A stretch of 64,000 nucleotides of DNA from JAIOSM01 sp964593725 (GTDB taxonomy: Bacteria; Desulfobacterota; Desulfobacteria; Desulfobacterales; Desulfobacteraceae): the NCBI GenBank assembly GCA_964593725.1, contig CAZQJS010000009.1, forward strand, positions 1-64,000, given 5' to 3'. The notes under the pieces are model-generated. The model searched no databases and was not told the DNA's origin. It saw only the letters and a program-made list of their open reading frames with translations. Position numbers and translations under genes: made by a program. This document shows, piece after piece, positions 9,386 to 19,170 of this stretch. The first letter of the stretch is position 1. Every line of letters starts with the position of its first letter.

Positions 9386-10096
9386 TTACAATGGGCCATC
9401 ATCGATTCTTTCTTCAATGAGATCAGCAACTTTATTAATGCCTGCCATTTCAAAAAAACGTATATAATTATAGGAAAGTCCCTCCATGGCAACATCCCCT
9501 CCCATGTCTTTAATACCCTTTGAAAACTTGATTAATGAAGATATGCCGTTCTTGTTTATGGAAAAACTGTCATCAAATATGATATTTACCTTTTTTGCAT
9601 TTTTAAACTTTTTTGAGTCTAACAGCTGCAACAGGGTTTCATGGGCAGCACAAGAGAGTTTTCCCTTTATTCTGATATTGATGGAATCGCTTTTTTGTTC
9701 AAAATCCAGGATAAATTTTTCTGTTTTTTCCTGGCCAATACGTTTTTCAGCCCTTATAAGAGCTGAATTCAAAGCTTCTCTTTCAACGGGTTTGTTAATA
9801 AAATCCGATGCAGAAAGATCAAGGGCTTTAACAGCCTTTTCCATGTCTCCGTGGCCTGTTATGATAATCACCTGGGCATTGATATTGGATTTTCTGATCT
9901 TTTCCAGAACCTCAAGCCCGTCCATGCCCGGCATTTTAAGATCAGTAAAGACTATTTCAGGTTTGATTTCATTAAATATTTTCAGTCCTTTTTCACCATC
10001 TTCAGCTATGTATACATCATACCCATATGCCTTGAGAAAAAGGCGAAACATGGAAAGAGTCGGTTTTTCATCGTCAATTACAAGTATTTTAATCAT
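9386..10096 (-). CDS. Response regulator with C-terminal STAS-like domain
   Basis: 236 residues. Receiver domain (1-120) with DD at 8-9, phospho-acceptor Asp52 in VFTDLKMPGMDG and Lys in INKPV. The remainder (about 125-230) has the alternating beta-alpha layout of STAS or anti-sigma-antagonist domains (KKVNIIFDDSFSINKNGISSL). There is no DNA-binding domain, so phosphorylation probably controls a partner-switching interaction. It sits three bases after the kinase gene and 21 bases before the BTAD regulator, so the kinase at 10100-11959 is the likely cognate. Confidence 0.85.
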   Translation of the reverse strand: MIKILVIDDEKPTLSMFRLFLKAYGYDVYIAEDGEKGLKIFNEIKPEIVFTDLKMPGMDGLEVLEKIRKSNINAQVIIITGHGDMEKAVKALDLSASDFINKPVEREALNSALIRAEKRIGQEKTEKFILDFEQKSDSINIRIKGKLSCAAHETLLQLLDSKKFKNAKKVNIIFDDSFSINKNGISSLIKFSKGIKDMGGDVAMEGLSYNYIRFFEMAGINKVADLIEERIDDGPL

Positions 10097-10099
10097 TTT

Positions 10100-11959
10100 T
10101 CAATTATCCTTTTCCATATATGCAGAAAAAAGAATCTTAAAGGATGTTCCTGCTCCCTCTTCTGATTCAATGCTGATTGTGCCGTTATAATCCTTTACAA
10201 TGCCCTGGATTATCGGCAGGCCAAGACCCATGCCTTCACCCATCTTTTTGGTTGTATAAAAAGACTCGAATATTTTGTCAATATCCCTGGTTTTTATACC
10301 TGTGCCATTATCAGAAATAACCATTGCAACATTTCCCTTTTCAAGGAATGTTGATATTGTTATTTTCCCCCTTGAAATATCCATGGAGTTTTCAATACGC
10401 TGGTTTACCGCATCCTTGGCATTTGTGACAAGATTGAATATAACCTGTTCGATTCTGTTGTTGTGGGCAAGCACCGACGGGATGGACGGGTCAAGCATGA
10501 GATTTAAATCTATATTCTGCAGAGCAATCTGCCGCCCCAGGATTTTATTCACCGATCTTATGCAATTGTTCACATTGATAACTTCCCTTGTAAAATCAGC
10601 TTTTCTTGAAAATTTCTTAAGCCTGTTAACAATTTCAGCTGCCCGTGACACCTGTGCGCTTATCTCGCTTATCACCATGTTTAAATCTTTTTTTGCAACA
10701 CTTTTTTTTCTCTCCTGCATCATCAACAGATATTCACTGCCCATTTTAATGGCATTAAGGGGCTGGTTGATTTCATGGGCAATCCCTGCAGACATCTCTT
10801 CAAGGTTGGTCATTTTACTTGCCTGGATCAATTGTGAATCCTTTTCCACAAGCTCTGTAATATCTGTTGCTGCCACAATTAATACATCTTCTTCCCTGTA
10901 TTCAGCCGGGCTTGCATGGATATTGACAAAAATAGATGAGCCGTCTTTTTTGTAGAACCTGACCTTGGAGCTTATTACAATGGATTTATCTTCCGGATAA
11001 TTCCTTACAAAGTTATCAGGTTCAAGGCTGCCCATGGTAAAGAAATTCATTGTCAGAAGTTCGCTGCGTTTAAATCCAAACAGTTCCGATGCTTTCTGGT
11101 TTACATCAAGTATTTCAAAGCTCTTGCGGCTGATTACAAAAACAGGGTTTGGCCCTGCTGTAAAAAGCGATCTGTACTTTTTTTCCGATCCCATGAGTTC
11201 CCGGGTTGAAGTTCGTATTTTTGAAGCCATTTTTATAAAGGAATCTGTGAGTTTTCCGATTTCATCTCCGCTTACTCCGATGTCCCGGGGAGGCATGCTG
11301 GTCAAACCGTTGGTGTCAAAGTTTCCCTTTCTCAATTGATCTGTATACTCAATTAAAGACGATACAGGTTTTGTTATATGTCTTGCAAGGAGGTGGCTTA
11401 AGAAAAAAAAGATAATGGTCACAGCAGAAAGAAAACTTAAAAACAAAAGGCGCAGTTTGGAAGTTAATTTTTCTATATGCTGTTTATCAAGTCCCACCTG
11501 AACAGAGCCAATGGTATAAAGCCCTTCTTTTACAGGCACGGAAACATGGAACACCTGGTATTTTGCAATGTTTATGGAAACAATGCTCTTTTTTTCATAC
11601 TCTCTGTTCCTGACCACTCTTTTTAATATATCCGGGAAAAATGTGGTAAATGTGTGGGCAAGGATATTTCCTCTGTTGTCGCTGATGATGAGATACCTTA
11701 CAATGTCTTTTCTATTGCCAAGCCTTGCATCATAGGCAATGGCCGTAAGCTCGGCCCTGTTCTCCGTAAGCATATAAACCCTTGCATTGTCTGCAATGCT
11801 CTGGGCTATGCCTGTGCCTCTTTTTTTAAGTTCCGTTGTAAGGCTTGAGATGAGAAGCCATCGGGTAAAAAGGGCAATAGCTATACTTACCACCAGGATA
11901 AAGCCAAGGCAGGAGATGAAGATTTTATTTTTCAGGCTTAATTTATTAAAAAAACTCAT
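10100..11959 (-). CDS. Membrane sensor histidine kinase (HAMP-PAS-HisKA-HATPase)
   Basis: 619 residues. A first membrane segment (about 12-32) and a second (about 168-190) flank a periplasmic sensor domain. A HAMP domain (about 190-245), PAS domain (about 260-370), dimerisation/phosphoacceptor domain with His395 in GIAHEINQPLNAI, and HATPase with DNGTGI and GMGLGL boxes follow. All catalytic boxes look complete. Its ATG overlaps the stop of the periplasmic-binding-protein gene (ATGA), so the lipoprotein may present ligand to the periplasmic domain. Confidence 0.92.
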   Translation of the reverse strand: MSFFNKLSLKNKIFISCLGFILVVSIAIALFTRWLLISSLTTELKKRGTGIAQSIADNARVYMLTENRAELTAIAYDARLGNRKDIVRYLIISDNRGNILAHTFTTFFPDILKRVVRNREYEKKSIVSINIAKYQVFHVSVPVKEGLYTIGSVQVGLDKQHIEKLTSKLRLLFLSFLSAVTIIFFFLSHLLARHITKPVSSLIEYTDQLRKGNFDTNGLTSMPPRDIGVSGDEIGKLTDSFIKMASKIRTSTRELMGSEKKYRSLFTAGPNPVFVISRKSFEILDVNQKASELFGFKRSELLTMNFFTMGSLEPDNFVRNYPEDKSIVISSKVRFYKKDGSSIFVNIHASPAEYREEDVLIVAATDITELVEKDSQLIQASKMTNLEEMSAGIAHEINQPLNAIKMGSEYLLMMQERKKSVAKKDLNMVISEISAQVSRAAEIVNRLKKFSRKADFTREVINVNNCIRSVNKILGRQIALQNIDLNLMLDPSIPSVLAHNNRIEQVIFNLVTNAKDAVNQRIENSMDISRGKITISTFLEKGNVAMVISDNGTGIKTRDIDKIFESFYTTKKMGEGMGLGLPIIQGIVKDYNGTISIESEEGAGTSFKILFSAYMEKDN

Positions 11960-13146
11960 TTTATTAAAAAAAGCTCTCCGTTTTTAATCTTGGTAAAATA
12001 GACCTTATCCAGGCCCTGGTAATCATTTTTGCCAAATGTGATCCTGTTTAGTATGCCAAGGTCAAAATCGTTTATGGATTCAATGGATTCAATGAATTTT
12101 TCCCTGGTGATATCACGGCCTGCCCTTGTTAATCCCTCCACAAGCACCCGTGCATTGATATATCCTTCAAGGCCTACAAAACTGGGTTTGCTGTCCGGGT
12201 AATACCTGGCAAGCAGTTCAATATATTCATTTACCCCGGGCAGGGAGGAATCAGAGTCCCCTTTTATGGGAGGAGGCACAACCTGGGTGACATACACCTC
12301 TTCCCCTGCGTTGCCAAGCCTCCTTGCAAGCTCCTTTGACCCCACAAAGGATACATTGTGGAAAACCGGAAAGAATTTTCTCTTTTTTGCAACTTTGATG
12401 AATTTTGCACAGGAATCATAGGTTCCTATCATGATCACTGCCCTGGCCCGGGAGTTGATGATCTTTTCAAGTCCTGCCTCTATATCCAGAGTGCCTCTTA
12501 CATAGGAGCCCTTTGCAACAGGTTTCAGGTTATACTGTTTTAAAGCTATCTCCACACCCCTTAAACCGTCAAAGCCATACTCATCATACTGGTAAAAAAC
12601 AGCTACTTTGTCCAGGTGCATCCTGTTTACAATTAAGTTAACAGCAGCTTCGGTTTCCTGGTAGTAGGATGCTCTTATATTTATCAGGTATTTATTTTCA
12701 GGGTGCCTGAGCCTGCTTGCACCGGTAAACATTCCCACCAGAGGAATTTCAGCTTCATTGACCAGGGGAATAATTCTCACTGTTGTGGGAGTGCCAACAT
12801 AGCAGAACAGGGAAAAAACCCTGTTTTCAAGGATAAGCTGCTGGGTGTTATATAGACATCTTGCAGGTTCATACTGGTCATCAAGTGCAATAATTTTAAT
12901 CTGCCTTTTATGCACCCCGCCCTTTTCATTTATATGTTTAATATAGGACAGGGCTCCATGGAGCATCTGGGTGCCAAGGTATCCTGCATGCCCGCCCAGG
13001 GCAAGGGAAGAGCCTATGAGGATTTCATGACTGCTGACTCCTGTGGTATTGCCCGAAGGGGACAGGGAATCACTGGAAGGAGTGCAAGCTGAAAGGGACC
13101 AACAGGCTGTCATGATGGATATTATTATAAAAAACAGCCTGGTCAT
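11956..13146 (-). CDS. LivK-type substrate-binding lipoprotein, probable sensor component
   Basis: 396 residues with a lipoprotein signal (hydrophobic stretch to the lipobox LSAC near residue 21) and a type I periplasmic-binding fold (Peripla_BP_6; IGSSLALGGHAGYLGTQMLHG). Relatives bind branched-chain amino acids, amides or urea for ABC uptake. No permease or ATPase gene is adjacent. It lies one base after the PEP-synthase-like gene and overlaps the kinase start, so a role as a signal receptor is more likely than transport. The ligand cannot be told. Confidence 0.85.
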   Translation of the reverse strand: MTRLFFIIISIMTACWSLSACTPSSDSLSPSGNTTGVSSHEILIGSSLALGGHAGYLGTQMLHGALSYIKHINEKGGVHKRQIKIIALDDQYEPARCLYNTQQLILENRVFSLFCYVGTPTTVRIIPLVNEAEIPLVGMFTGASRLRHPENKYLINIRASYYQETEAAVNLIVNRMHLDKVAVFYQYDEYGFDGLRGVEIALKQYNLKPVAKGSYVRGTLDIEAGLEKIINSRARAVIMIGTYDSCAKFIKVAKKRKFFPVFHNVSFVGSKELARRLGNAGEEVYVTQVVPPPIKGDSDSSLPGVNEYIELLARYYPDSKPSFVGLEGYINARVLVEGLTRAGRDITREKFIESIESINDFDLGILNRITFGKNDYQGLDKVYFTKIKNGELFLIK

Positions 13147-13147
13147 T

Positions 13148-16123
13148 TTAAATCCTCTTTATCACAGCCTGGGATGTTTTACCGTTTACAAGGATTCTGA
13201 CAGGTTTTTCAAATTTGATGTGTCTTAAAAATTCTGTTTCATTTTCTGCCGGCTGTTTTTTCAGCCATTCATAATCAATGAAATCCTCACCTTTATCAAG
13301 GACTGTAATATAGCTTATACCAAGGGATGTTATGTTCTGGAAGAAATGAGAACCCTGGGACGGATCAGCCTTGATGCTCTCAATGGTGGTTTCCACCATG
13401 ACCCCCACATTTGATATATCATTCCAGGAGACTGGTATTCCAAGCCACCTGTCTGAAGAGCCCCACCTGCCAGGGCCTATGAGTACATATTTTTTATCTA
13501 TACTGTTAAATTGAGCATTTAGTTTATTGATCTGGGCTGCAACATCAAGGGTTTTTGCCGAATCAAACCTGTCAGGATCAACATAAATAATATCAAATAT
13601 ATCTTTATACTCTCCATTGCCAAGGGATGTGGTGGAAAAACAGAAGGCCTCTTTTATATCCTGATCATTGATCTTAATATCCATGTTCTGGCGGTATCTG
13701 CCCATGGGGCGTATCTGGAGCAGGGAAAATTCAGCTTTTTTCGTATCTGTTGCAAGGCTCACTGCAAACTCCATTTCAATGGAAGTGCCCATCCATTTGC
13801 TGCCAATCTTTGTTATCTCTTCAAGTATTTCAGCCAGGGGAAAAAGATCATATTTAAGAACACTTGCAAAGGTTAATACAGGGTATCCTGATTTGGAAAA
13901 CGAGTCCCGTATTTTATTGTCTTCAGGAAAGTATGTGGATGAAAGGGCCTGCACTATGGGATGATCCAACGCATCGCTGATATCAATCTTAGTAATAAAA
14001 GGATCATCATCAAAATCATTGGAAAAAATACGCTTTTCATCGGGATTATCTGTTTTTAAGGCGTAAAAGAAATTCTGGGCATTTTTAAGTATATCATCAA
14101 CAGCAGAAAACTGGGGAAGGAGCTGGGGCTGTTTTGGACAGAAACGAAGGGTTTTGCCGCCTTCCATGACAAGTTTTCCAAGGCCAAGGGCAATATATGA
14201 AATACCATCTTCAGCCTTAAGATCTGAAATGGGATAAAAATTGTAGGACTGGGCCACTCCGGAGATGGCCGGATAAAAACAATCACCGTGGCGGGTGCCG
14301 ATGAGCTGCTGAAGCACCACGCCCATCTCTTCATCTTCGATTCTATGCATTGTGCTTTTTGCATAGGATTTAGGTGCCTTTAAATATGTTGATGCATAAA
14401 CAAGCTTTATAGCCTTGACAAGCCTTTTAAACCGGCTTGTGAAATCAGGGTCACTGTTTGGCAGCATATAGGTTCTGTAAAGACCTGCAAAGGGTTGATA
14501 ATGAGCATCTTCAAACAGGCTGGAGGATCTGACAGCCAGGGGCAGTGTTGCATATTCAAGATATGTTTTCAGGTTTGCTTCCAGCCAGTCAGGCAGTTTT
14601 GCATCCAGAAAAAATTGTATAATTGTTTTATCATCATACCGGGCTGTCTCTTCCAGAAGTTTTGCAAGCCCGTTGTCCTCTATGAATGATTTAAAACCCT
14701 CAGTTGTAATCACAAGGGTCTTGGGAATGGTAAACTCAATATCAGGAAATTTTTCATTCAGGGCAAAATTTTTTTCCAGCTGGGATGCCATGAATGCAAG
14801 CCCCCTGGCCTTACCACCAAGGGAGCCCTTGCCTATTTTGATAAAGGTTGTATCAGAATCAAACTGATTAGCATTAAAATCAATAACAACACCCTGTCGT
14901 CTCCCTTTTCTCCTTTCATGGATGGTGGCAATGAGAAATTTTCTCATATCATTAACCACAGGAAAGTCCTTGATTCTGTAAGGTCTTAATTTTGTTGCAA
15001 GGTCGATTTCCGACCTTGCCATGAGCCACCTTGAAAAATCATTGTTTTCAGCATGGTAGACAATGGATTCATCCGGAATATCAGGTAAAAGTTTTTCTAT
15101 TGTCCGAAGATCAGAAGCACTGGCTATTTTTTTCCCGTCGGGCATGGTAAATATAAAATCGCCAAACCCCAGGGATTTAATAAAGAATTTATGTATTTTA
15201 TCATTTAAATTCAGTGAATTTTTATTTATGAACACAGCTGGTATTGCAGTGATTTTTTCCTTTAACTGATTTTCTGTGCTCAGAGCTAAAAGCGGCAGGT
15301 TCGGGTTTTCACCCTTGATTTTTTTTAAAAGATCGTATCCGGCTTCAGTTTCAGGCTTTCCATTTTTCGGAAACCGCATGTCAGAAAAGACACTCAGCAG
15401 GTATGGCTTGTATTTCCGGTAAAGACTCCATGCCTCTTCATAATTCTGGGCAACAAGTACTTTTGGCCGCCCCCTCATCTGCAAAAGCCTGTGATCCTCA
15501 TTTAATGATTCATCAATAACAGCCTGGGTCTGCGCCACAATCTGCTTATACAGAACAGGCAGGAATGCAGAGAAATGATAGGGTGAATCCTCAACCATGA
15601 TTATCACACGGACATTGGCGGTTTTTGTATCAAATTCAACATTCATCTGATCTTCAAGGTTTTTAATAATGGCAAGCAGCAGGTCGGCATTGCCGCCCCA
15701 GACATATATTCTGTCGATTACACCTTCGTCTTTTCTGTCAATATAATTGTGGATATTACTGGTGTTGTGCACAAGCAGGAAAAACGGAAGATCGGAATAT
15801 ATCTCTTTTACCCGGCCTGCAAATTCGTATACACTGACATCATCCAGGCTTGGCATGGCAATTATCAGGTCGAATTTTTTTTCAGACAATTTTTCAAATG
15901 CTTTTTCCGCCGATGATACCCAGGAAAGTTTAGGCGGCCTTGACAGATTTAATCCGCGGTACTCATTGATTATCCGTGTGGCAAGCTTGCCCTCTTCCTC
16001 CATGATAAAAGCATCATAGGGGCATGATACAAGAAGGATATCCTCAACCTTTTGCTGCATTAATTCATGGTAAATTTTAAAAAACGGATCGTGATTATTA
16101 TTGGTATTTTTTAAGGTTTCCAT
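13148..16123 (-). CDS. Receiver-like / PEP-pyruvate-binding (PPDK-type ATP-grasp) protein
   Basis: About 991 residues from the Met at 16123. An in-frame Met at 16159 is the alternative, and neither has a clear ribosome binding site. The N-terminal 350 residues hold two regulator-like segments (LIIAMPSLDDVSVYEF; VRVIIMVEDSPYHF...FSDMRF). The middle is a PEP synthase/PPDK N-terminal ATP-grasp domain (IGKGSLGGKARGLAF; LPLAVRSSSLFEDAHYQPF). It lacks the phosphohistidine swivel and PEP-binding domains of a full PEP synthase, and instead ends in a conserved-looking tail (GPGRWGSSDRWLGI). It is the first gene of the signalling operon. A classical gluconeogenic role is unlikely, and ATP-dependent phosphotransfer within the pathway is inferred. 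Confidence 0.8.
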   Translation of the reverse strand: METLKNTNNNHDPFFKIYHELMQQKVEDILLVSCPYDAFIMEEEGKLATRIINEYRGLNLSRPPKLSWVSSAEKAFEKLSEKKFDLIIAMPSLDDVSVYEFAGRVKEIYSDLPFFLLVHNTSNIHNYIDRKDEGVIDRIYVWGGNADLLLAIIKNLEDQMNVEFDTKTANVRVIIMVEDSPYHFSAFLPVLYKQIVAQTQAVIDESLNEDHRLLQMRGRPKVLVAQNYEEAWSLYRKYKPYLLSVFSDMRFPKNGKPETEAGYDLLKKIKGENPNLPLLALSTENQLKEKITAIPAVFINKNSLNLNDKIHKFFIKSLGFGDFIFTMPDGKKIASASDLRTIEKLLPDIPDESIVYHAENNDFSRWLMARSEIDLATKLRPYRIKDFPVVNDMRKFLIATIHERRKGRRQGVVIDFNANQFDSDTTFIKIGKGSLGGKARGLAFMASQLEKNFALNEKFPDIEFTIPKTLVITTEGFKSFIEDNGLAKLLEETARYDDKTIIQFFLDAKLPDWLEANLKTYLEYATLPLAVRSSSLFEDAHYQPFAGLYRTYMLPNSDPDFTSRFKRLVKAIKLVYASTYLKAPKSYAKSTMHRIEDEEMGVVLQQLIGTRHGDCFYPAISGVAQSYNFYPISDLKAEDGISYIALGLGKLVMEGGKTLRFCPKQPQLLPQFSAVDDILKNAQNFFYALKTDNPDEKRIFSNDFDDDPFITKIDISDALDHPIVQALSSTYFPEDNKIRDSFSKSGYPVLTFASVLKYDLFPLAEILEEITKIGSKWMGTSIEMEFAVSLATDTKKAEFSLLQIRPMGRYRQNMDIKINDQDIKEAFCFSTTSLGNGEYKDIFDIIYVDPDRFDSAKTLDVAAQINKLNAQFNSIDKKYVLIGPGRWGSSDRWLGIPVSWNDISNVGVMVETTIESIKADPSQGSHFFQNITSLGISYITVLDKGEDFIDYEWLKKQPAENETEFLRHIKFEKPVRILVNGKTSQAVIKRI

Positions 16124-16235
16124 GGTAACAATACTACATTGGAAAAAAATGAAAATCAAACACTTAAGTTTATTATAAAATCTTGTTTATAATCCAGGTA
16201 AATGCTATCAAATATTTTGAACATCAGAATAAAAA

Positions 16236-16835
16236 ATGATAACACTTAAAAACATATCAAAATCATATTCAGGCGGTTGTGTACTTGATAATATAAGCAT
16301 CACAATTCCTGAAAAATCAATCACAGGAATAATCGGGCCCAATGGTGCGGGAAAGTCCACATTAATTAAGATCATAGCAGGATTTGAATTTGCCGGCAGT
16401 GGATCTGTTTTGATAAATAACAGGCAGTCAGATTATTTTAATCAAATTAAAGATCAAATATATTATATGCCAGAGCAGATGAGCCTTTATCCTGATTATT
16501 TTGTGGACCGGTTTCTGGAATTTTACCATGGTGCAATGCAATACAGAGATGATGAATTATCAGATCTGTTATCCTTGAAAAACATATTTGATAAAAAGAT
16601 CAGTCAGCTTTCCAAAGGCTGGCACCAGAGGCTTAAACTATATACAGCCCTTTGCAATAAAAAAAAGATTGTAATACTGGATGAGCCCTTTGAAGGTTTT
16701 GATCCTTTGCAGATGAAACAGATTGTAAATATTATCCGCTCCCGGAACAACAAGGACCAGGAGTTTATTTTATCGATTCATCAATTGTCCTATGCCCGGA
16801 AAAACGGAGCTAAACCGTTATCTCGGCACTCTTGA
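16236..16835 (+). pseudogene. ABC transporter ATP-binding protein, 3'-truncated at a recombination junction
   Basis: 199 residues. Walker A GPNGAGKST, signature QLSKGWHQR, Walker B VILDEPFEGFDP and H-loop SIHQ are all present, so the nucleotide-binding core is nearly whole. After the H-loop (about 16797) the frame leaves the family pattern and runs out at 16835 inside sequence that in another frame encodes a TrlF-family protein. The permease expected next to it is absent. Deletion between an ABC operon and a defence-type gene best explains this. The stub might still fold, but it has no partner. Confidence 0.7.
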
Positions 16836-19155
16836 ACTGCTTGACCCTGAAGATGGTATCCGTCCATCTAAATTAAGTGCCGAACAGATTCTGAAAAAAA
16901 TCGAGGAACTTGGTGGATTTTGTTATGCGGCACACTGCACCGATAACAGCGGTTTGTTAAAAGCTAAAATGAATCATATCTGGAAAAACAGCTTGCTTAA
17001 AGCAGTTCAAATTCCGGGAACTATTGAGGATTTAAAAGGTATTGAGGGTGATTTTTATCGAAAGGTTATTCTGAATAAAAATGTTGATTACAAACGGGAA
17101 ACGCCTATTGCGGTCATCAATGCCAAAGATGTTGAAAGACCAAAAACACTAAACAATCCAAATGCATCATGTTTAATAAAAATGACAACTCCTTCATTTG
17201 ATGCGTTTAAGCTTGCTTTTTTAGACCCGGAATCAAGAGTATGTCTCAATAGTGATATTGAAGAAAAATACCATTCCGGAATTGAATCATTAGCTGTTAC
17301 CGGCGGTTATCTTGACGGACTTCAAATTGAATTTTCCGGACATTTAAATTCAGTTATCGGAGGGCGGGGAACGGGCAAATCAACTTTGTTGGAGTGTATT
17401 CGTTATGCTCTTGAACTGGAACCCATTGGCAAAAATGCACTGAAGCAGCATCAAGAGATTATTAAAGAGAATATTGGCAAATCAAAAGCACGCATTGAAC
17501 TTGTGATTCGTTCTTCAAAAATGCATGGCAGAAAATATACCATTGCCAGAAAATATGGAGAAAGTGCCAGTATAAAGGATGAATATGGTAATATATCCTC
17601 ATTTACTCCCCATGATATTCTGCAGGATATTGAGATATACGGTCAAAATGAAATCTATGAAATTGCCCGGGACAATATCGCACAGAAAAAATTATTATCC
17701 CGTTTTCTTGAAGCAGATCAGGGAAACACTGAACATAAAATTGGTGAATTACTTGTAAAACTGGGATATAACCGCCAAAAACTGCAGGAAGCAATTGAGG
17801 ATATTGCAGTAGTTGAGGGTGAATTAAGCAGGCTTCCAAAACTTGAGGAGCAAGCCAAGCAATTTAAACAGCTTGGAATTGATGAAAAACTTAAAATAAT
17901 TCCTTTACTGGAAAATGAAAAAAGATTGAAAGAACGTATTGATGAAGAGGAAATCAAGAATCTTGAAGAGGCATTTGAACAGATAATAGATGCCATGCCG
18001 GATACTGCTTTCCTAAGTGAAAAAGCTCTGGAAAAATTGCCCCATAGTGAAACTCTGAAAAAAATAAAAAAGGAGTTGGATACTCTTAAAACAAATACTG
18101 AAAACTTACTTCGGCAGTGGCAGACAACATTTGAAAAGAGTAAAAATAAGATTTCAACACTTATTACTGAATTGCTGAAAAAAATAAAAACTGAAGAAGA
18201 TCAACTGGAGAAAACCTTTAAAGAATTACCAAAGGCCGAAGGAAAAAGCGGTCGTGAAATAGGTTTTGAGTATCAAGAATTATTGAAACAGATAGAACAG
18301 ATACGACCAAAGCAAAATGTGATAAATGCAAAAAAAACAGTAATTTCAGCGTTGCAAGCTGAACGGGCTTCTTTATTGGTGGAATTATCAGAATACAGAA
18401 CCAATCGAATTGCCCATTTTGAGAGATCACTTAAGAAATTGAACAAGAAATTATCTGATAAAATGAAATTAACCGTTAAACCGGAAGCAAATAAACAACC
18501 AGTCATTGATTTTTTATTAAATTGTAATCTGGAAGGGGTTGGTACAGGACGACTGCAGTGGATAAATGAAACTGATGATTTTTCTCCTGTAAGACTTGCT
18601 GAACTTATTAATCAGGATGCTGATGCGCTTATCAACAGCAGCTGGAGTATTACACCAACCGTTGCAAACGCATTTGTTAAACTTCCTGCATCAAAAGTGT
18701 TGGAACTTCAGGAATTAGAACTCCCGGATATCGTGGAAATAGAATTAAATGTAGCACATGAGGGTAACCCAAAATACAAACTACTGAATTACCTTTCAAC
18801 CGGGCAGCAGTGTACTGCCATACTGCATCTGTTATTATTACAAAACAAAGATCCTCTGATTATGGATCAACCTGAAGACAACCTTGATAACGCATTTATT
18901 GCTGATAGGATTGTAGCGGAACTACGCACAGCAAAAATTAATCGACAGTTTATATTTGCCACCCATAATGCTAATATTCCGGTATTTGGCGATGCCGAGT
19001 GGATAGGAATATTTAAATCATCCGAAGGACAAGCATATATGCCAAAAGAATGTCAAGGTGCTATTGATGTGGCAGCGGTACGGGAAATGGCGGCAAATAT
19101 TCTTGAAGGAGGCCGTACGGCATTTAACCAACGCAAGCAGAAGTATGGGTATTAA
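16792..19155 (+). pseudogene. TrlF-family PHP/SMC-like ATPase, N-terminally truncated
   Basis: 787 residues remain. Residues about 15-60 resemble the last part of a PHP phosphoesterase domain (ELGGFCYAAHCTDNSGLL). An SMC/RecN-like ATPase follows, with Walker A GGRGTGKST (about 188), long coiled coil (310-590), signature YLSTGQQCTAIL and Walker B PLIMDQPEDNLDN. Full relatives have 150-250 more N-terminal residues carrying the PHP HxH metal site, which are missing here. The first Met lies at the junction with the ABC ATPase and lacks a ribosome binding site. PHP-SMC ATPases of this kind often occur with antiviral genes. The ATPase half is open throughout, so loss appears recent. Confidence 0.65.
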
Positions 19156-19170
19156 TTCAGGGGGTTTATA

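Noticed and set aside
9486..10190. A 234-codon frame antisense to the response regulator
   Set aside because: It mirrors the conserved regulator codons and spans the end of one gene into the next. No family resemblance.
10275..10955. A 226-codon frame antisense to the histidine kinase
   Set aside because: It lies inside the kinase gene with no start signal and reads as the complement of HisKA/HATPase codons.
13148..16123. The ATP-grasp protein as a complete PEP synthase or PPDK
   Set aside because: The phosphohistidine and PEP-binding domains are missing. Only the nucleotide-binding part plus regulator-like segments can be seen.
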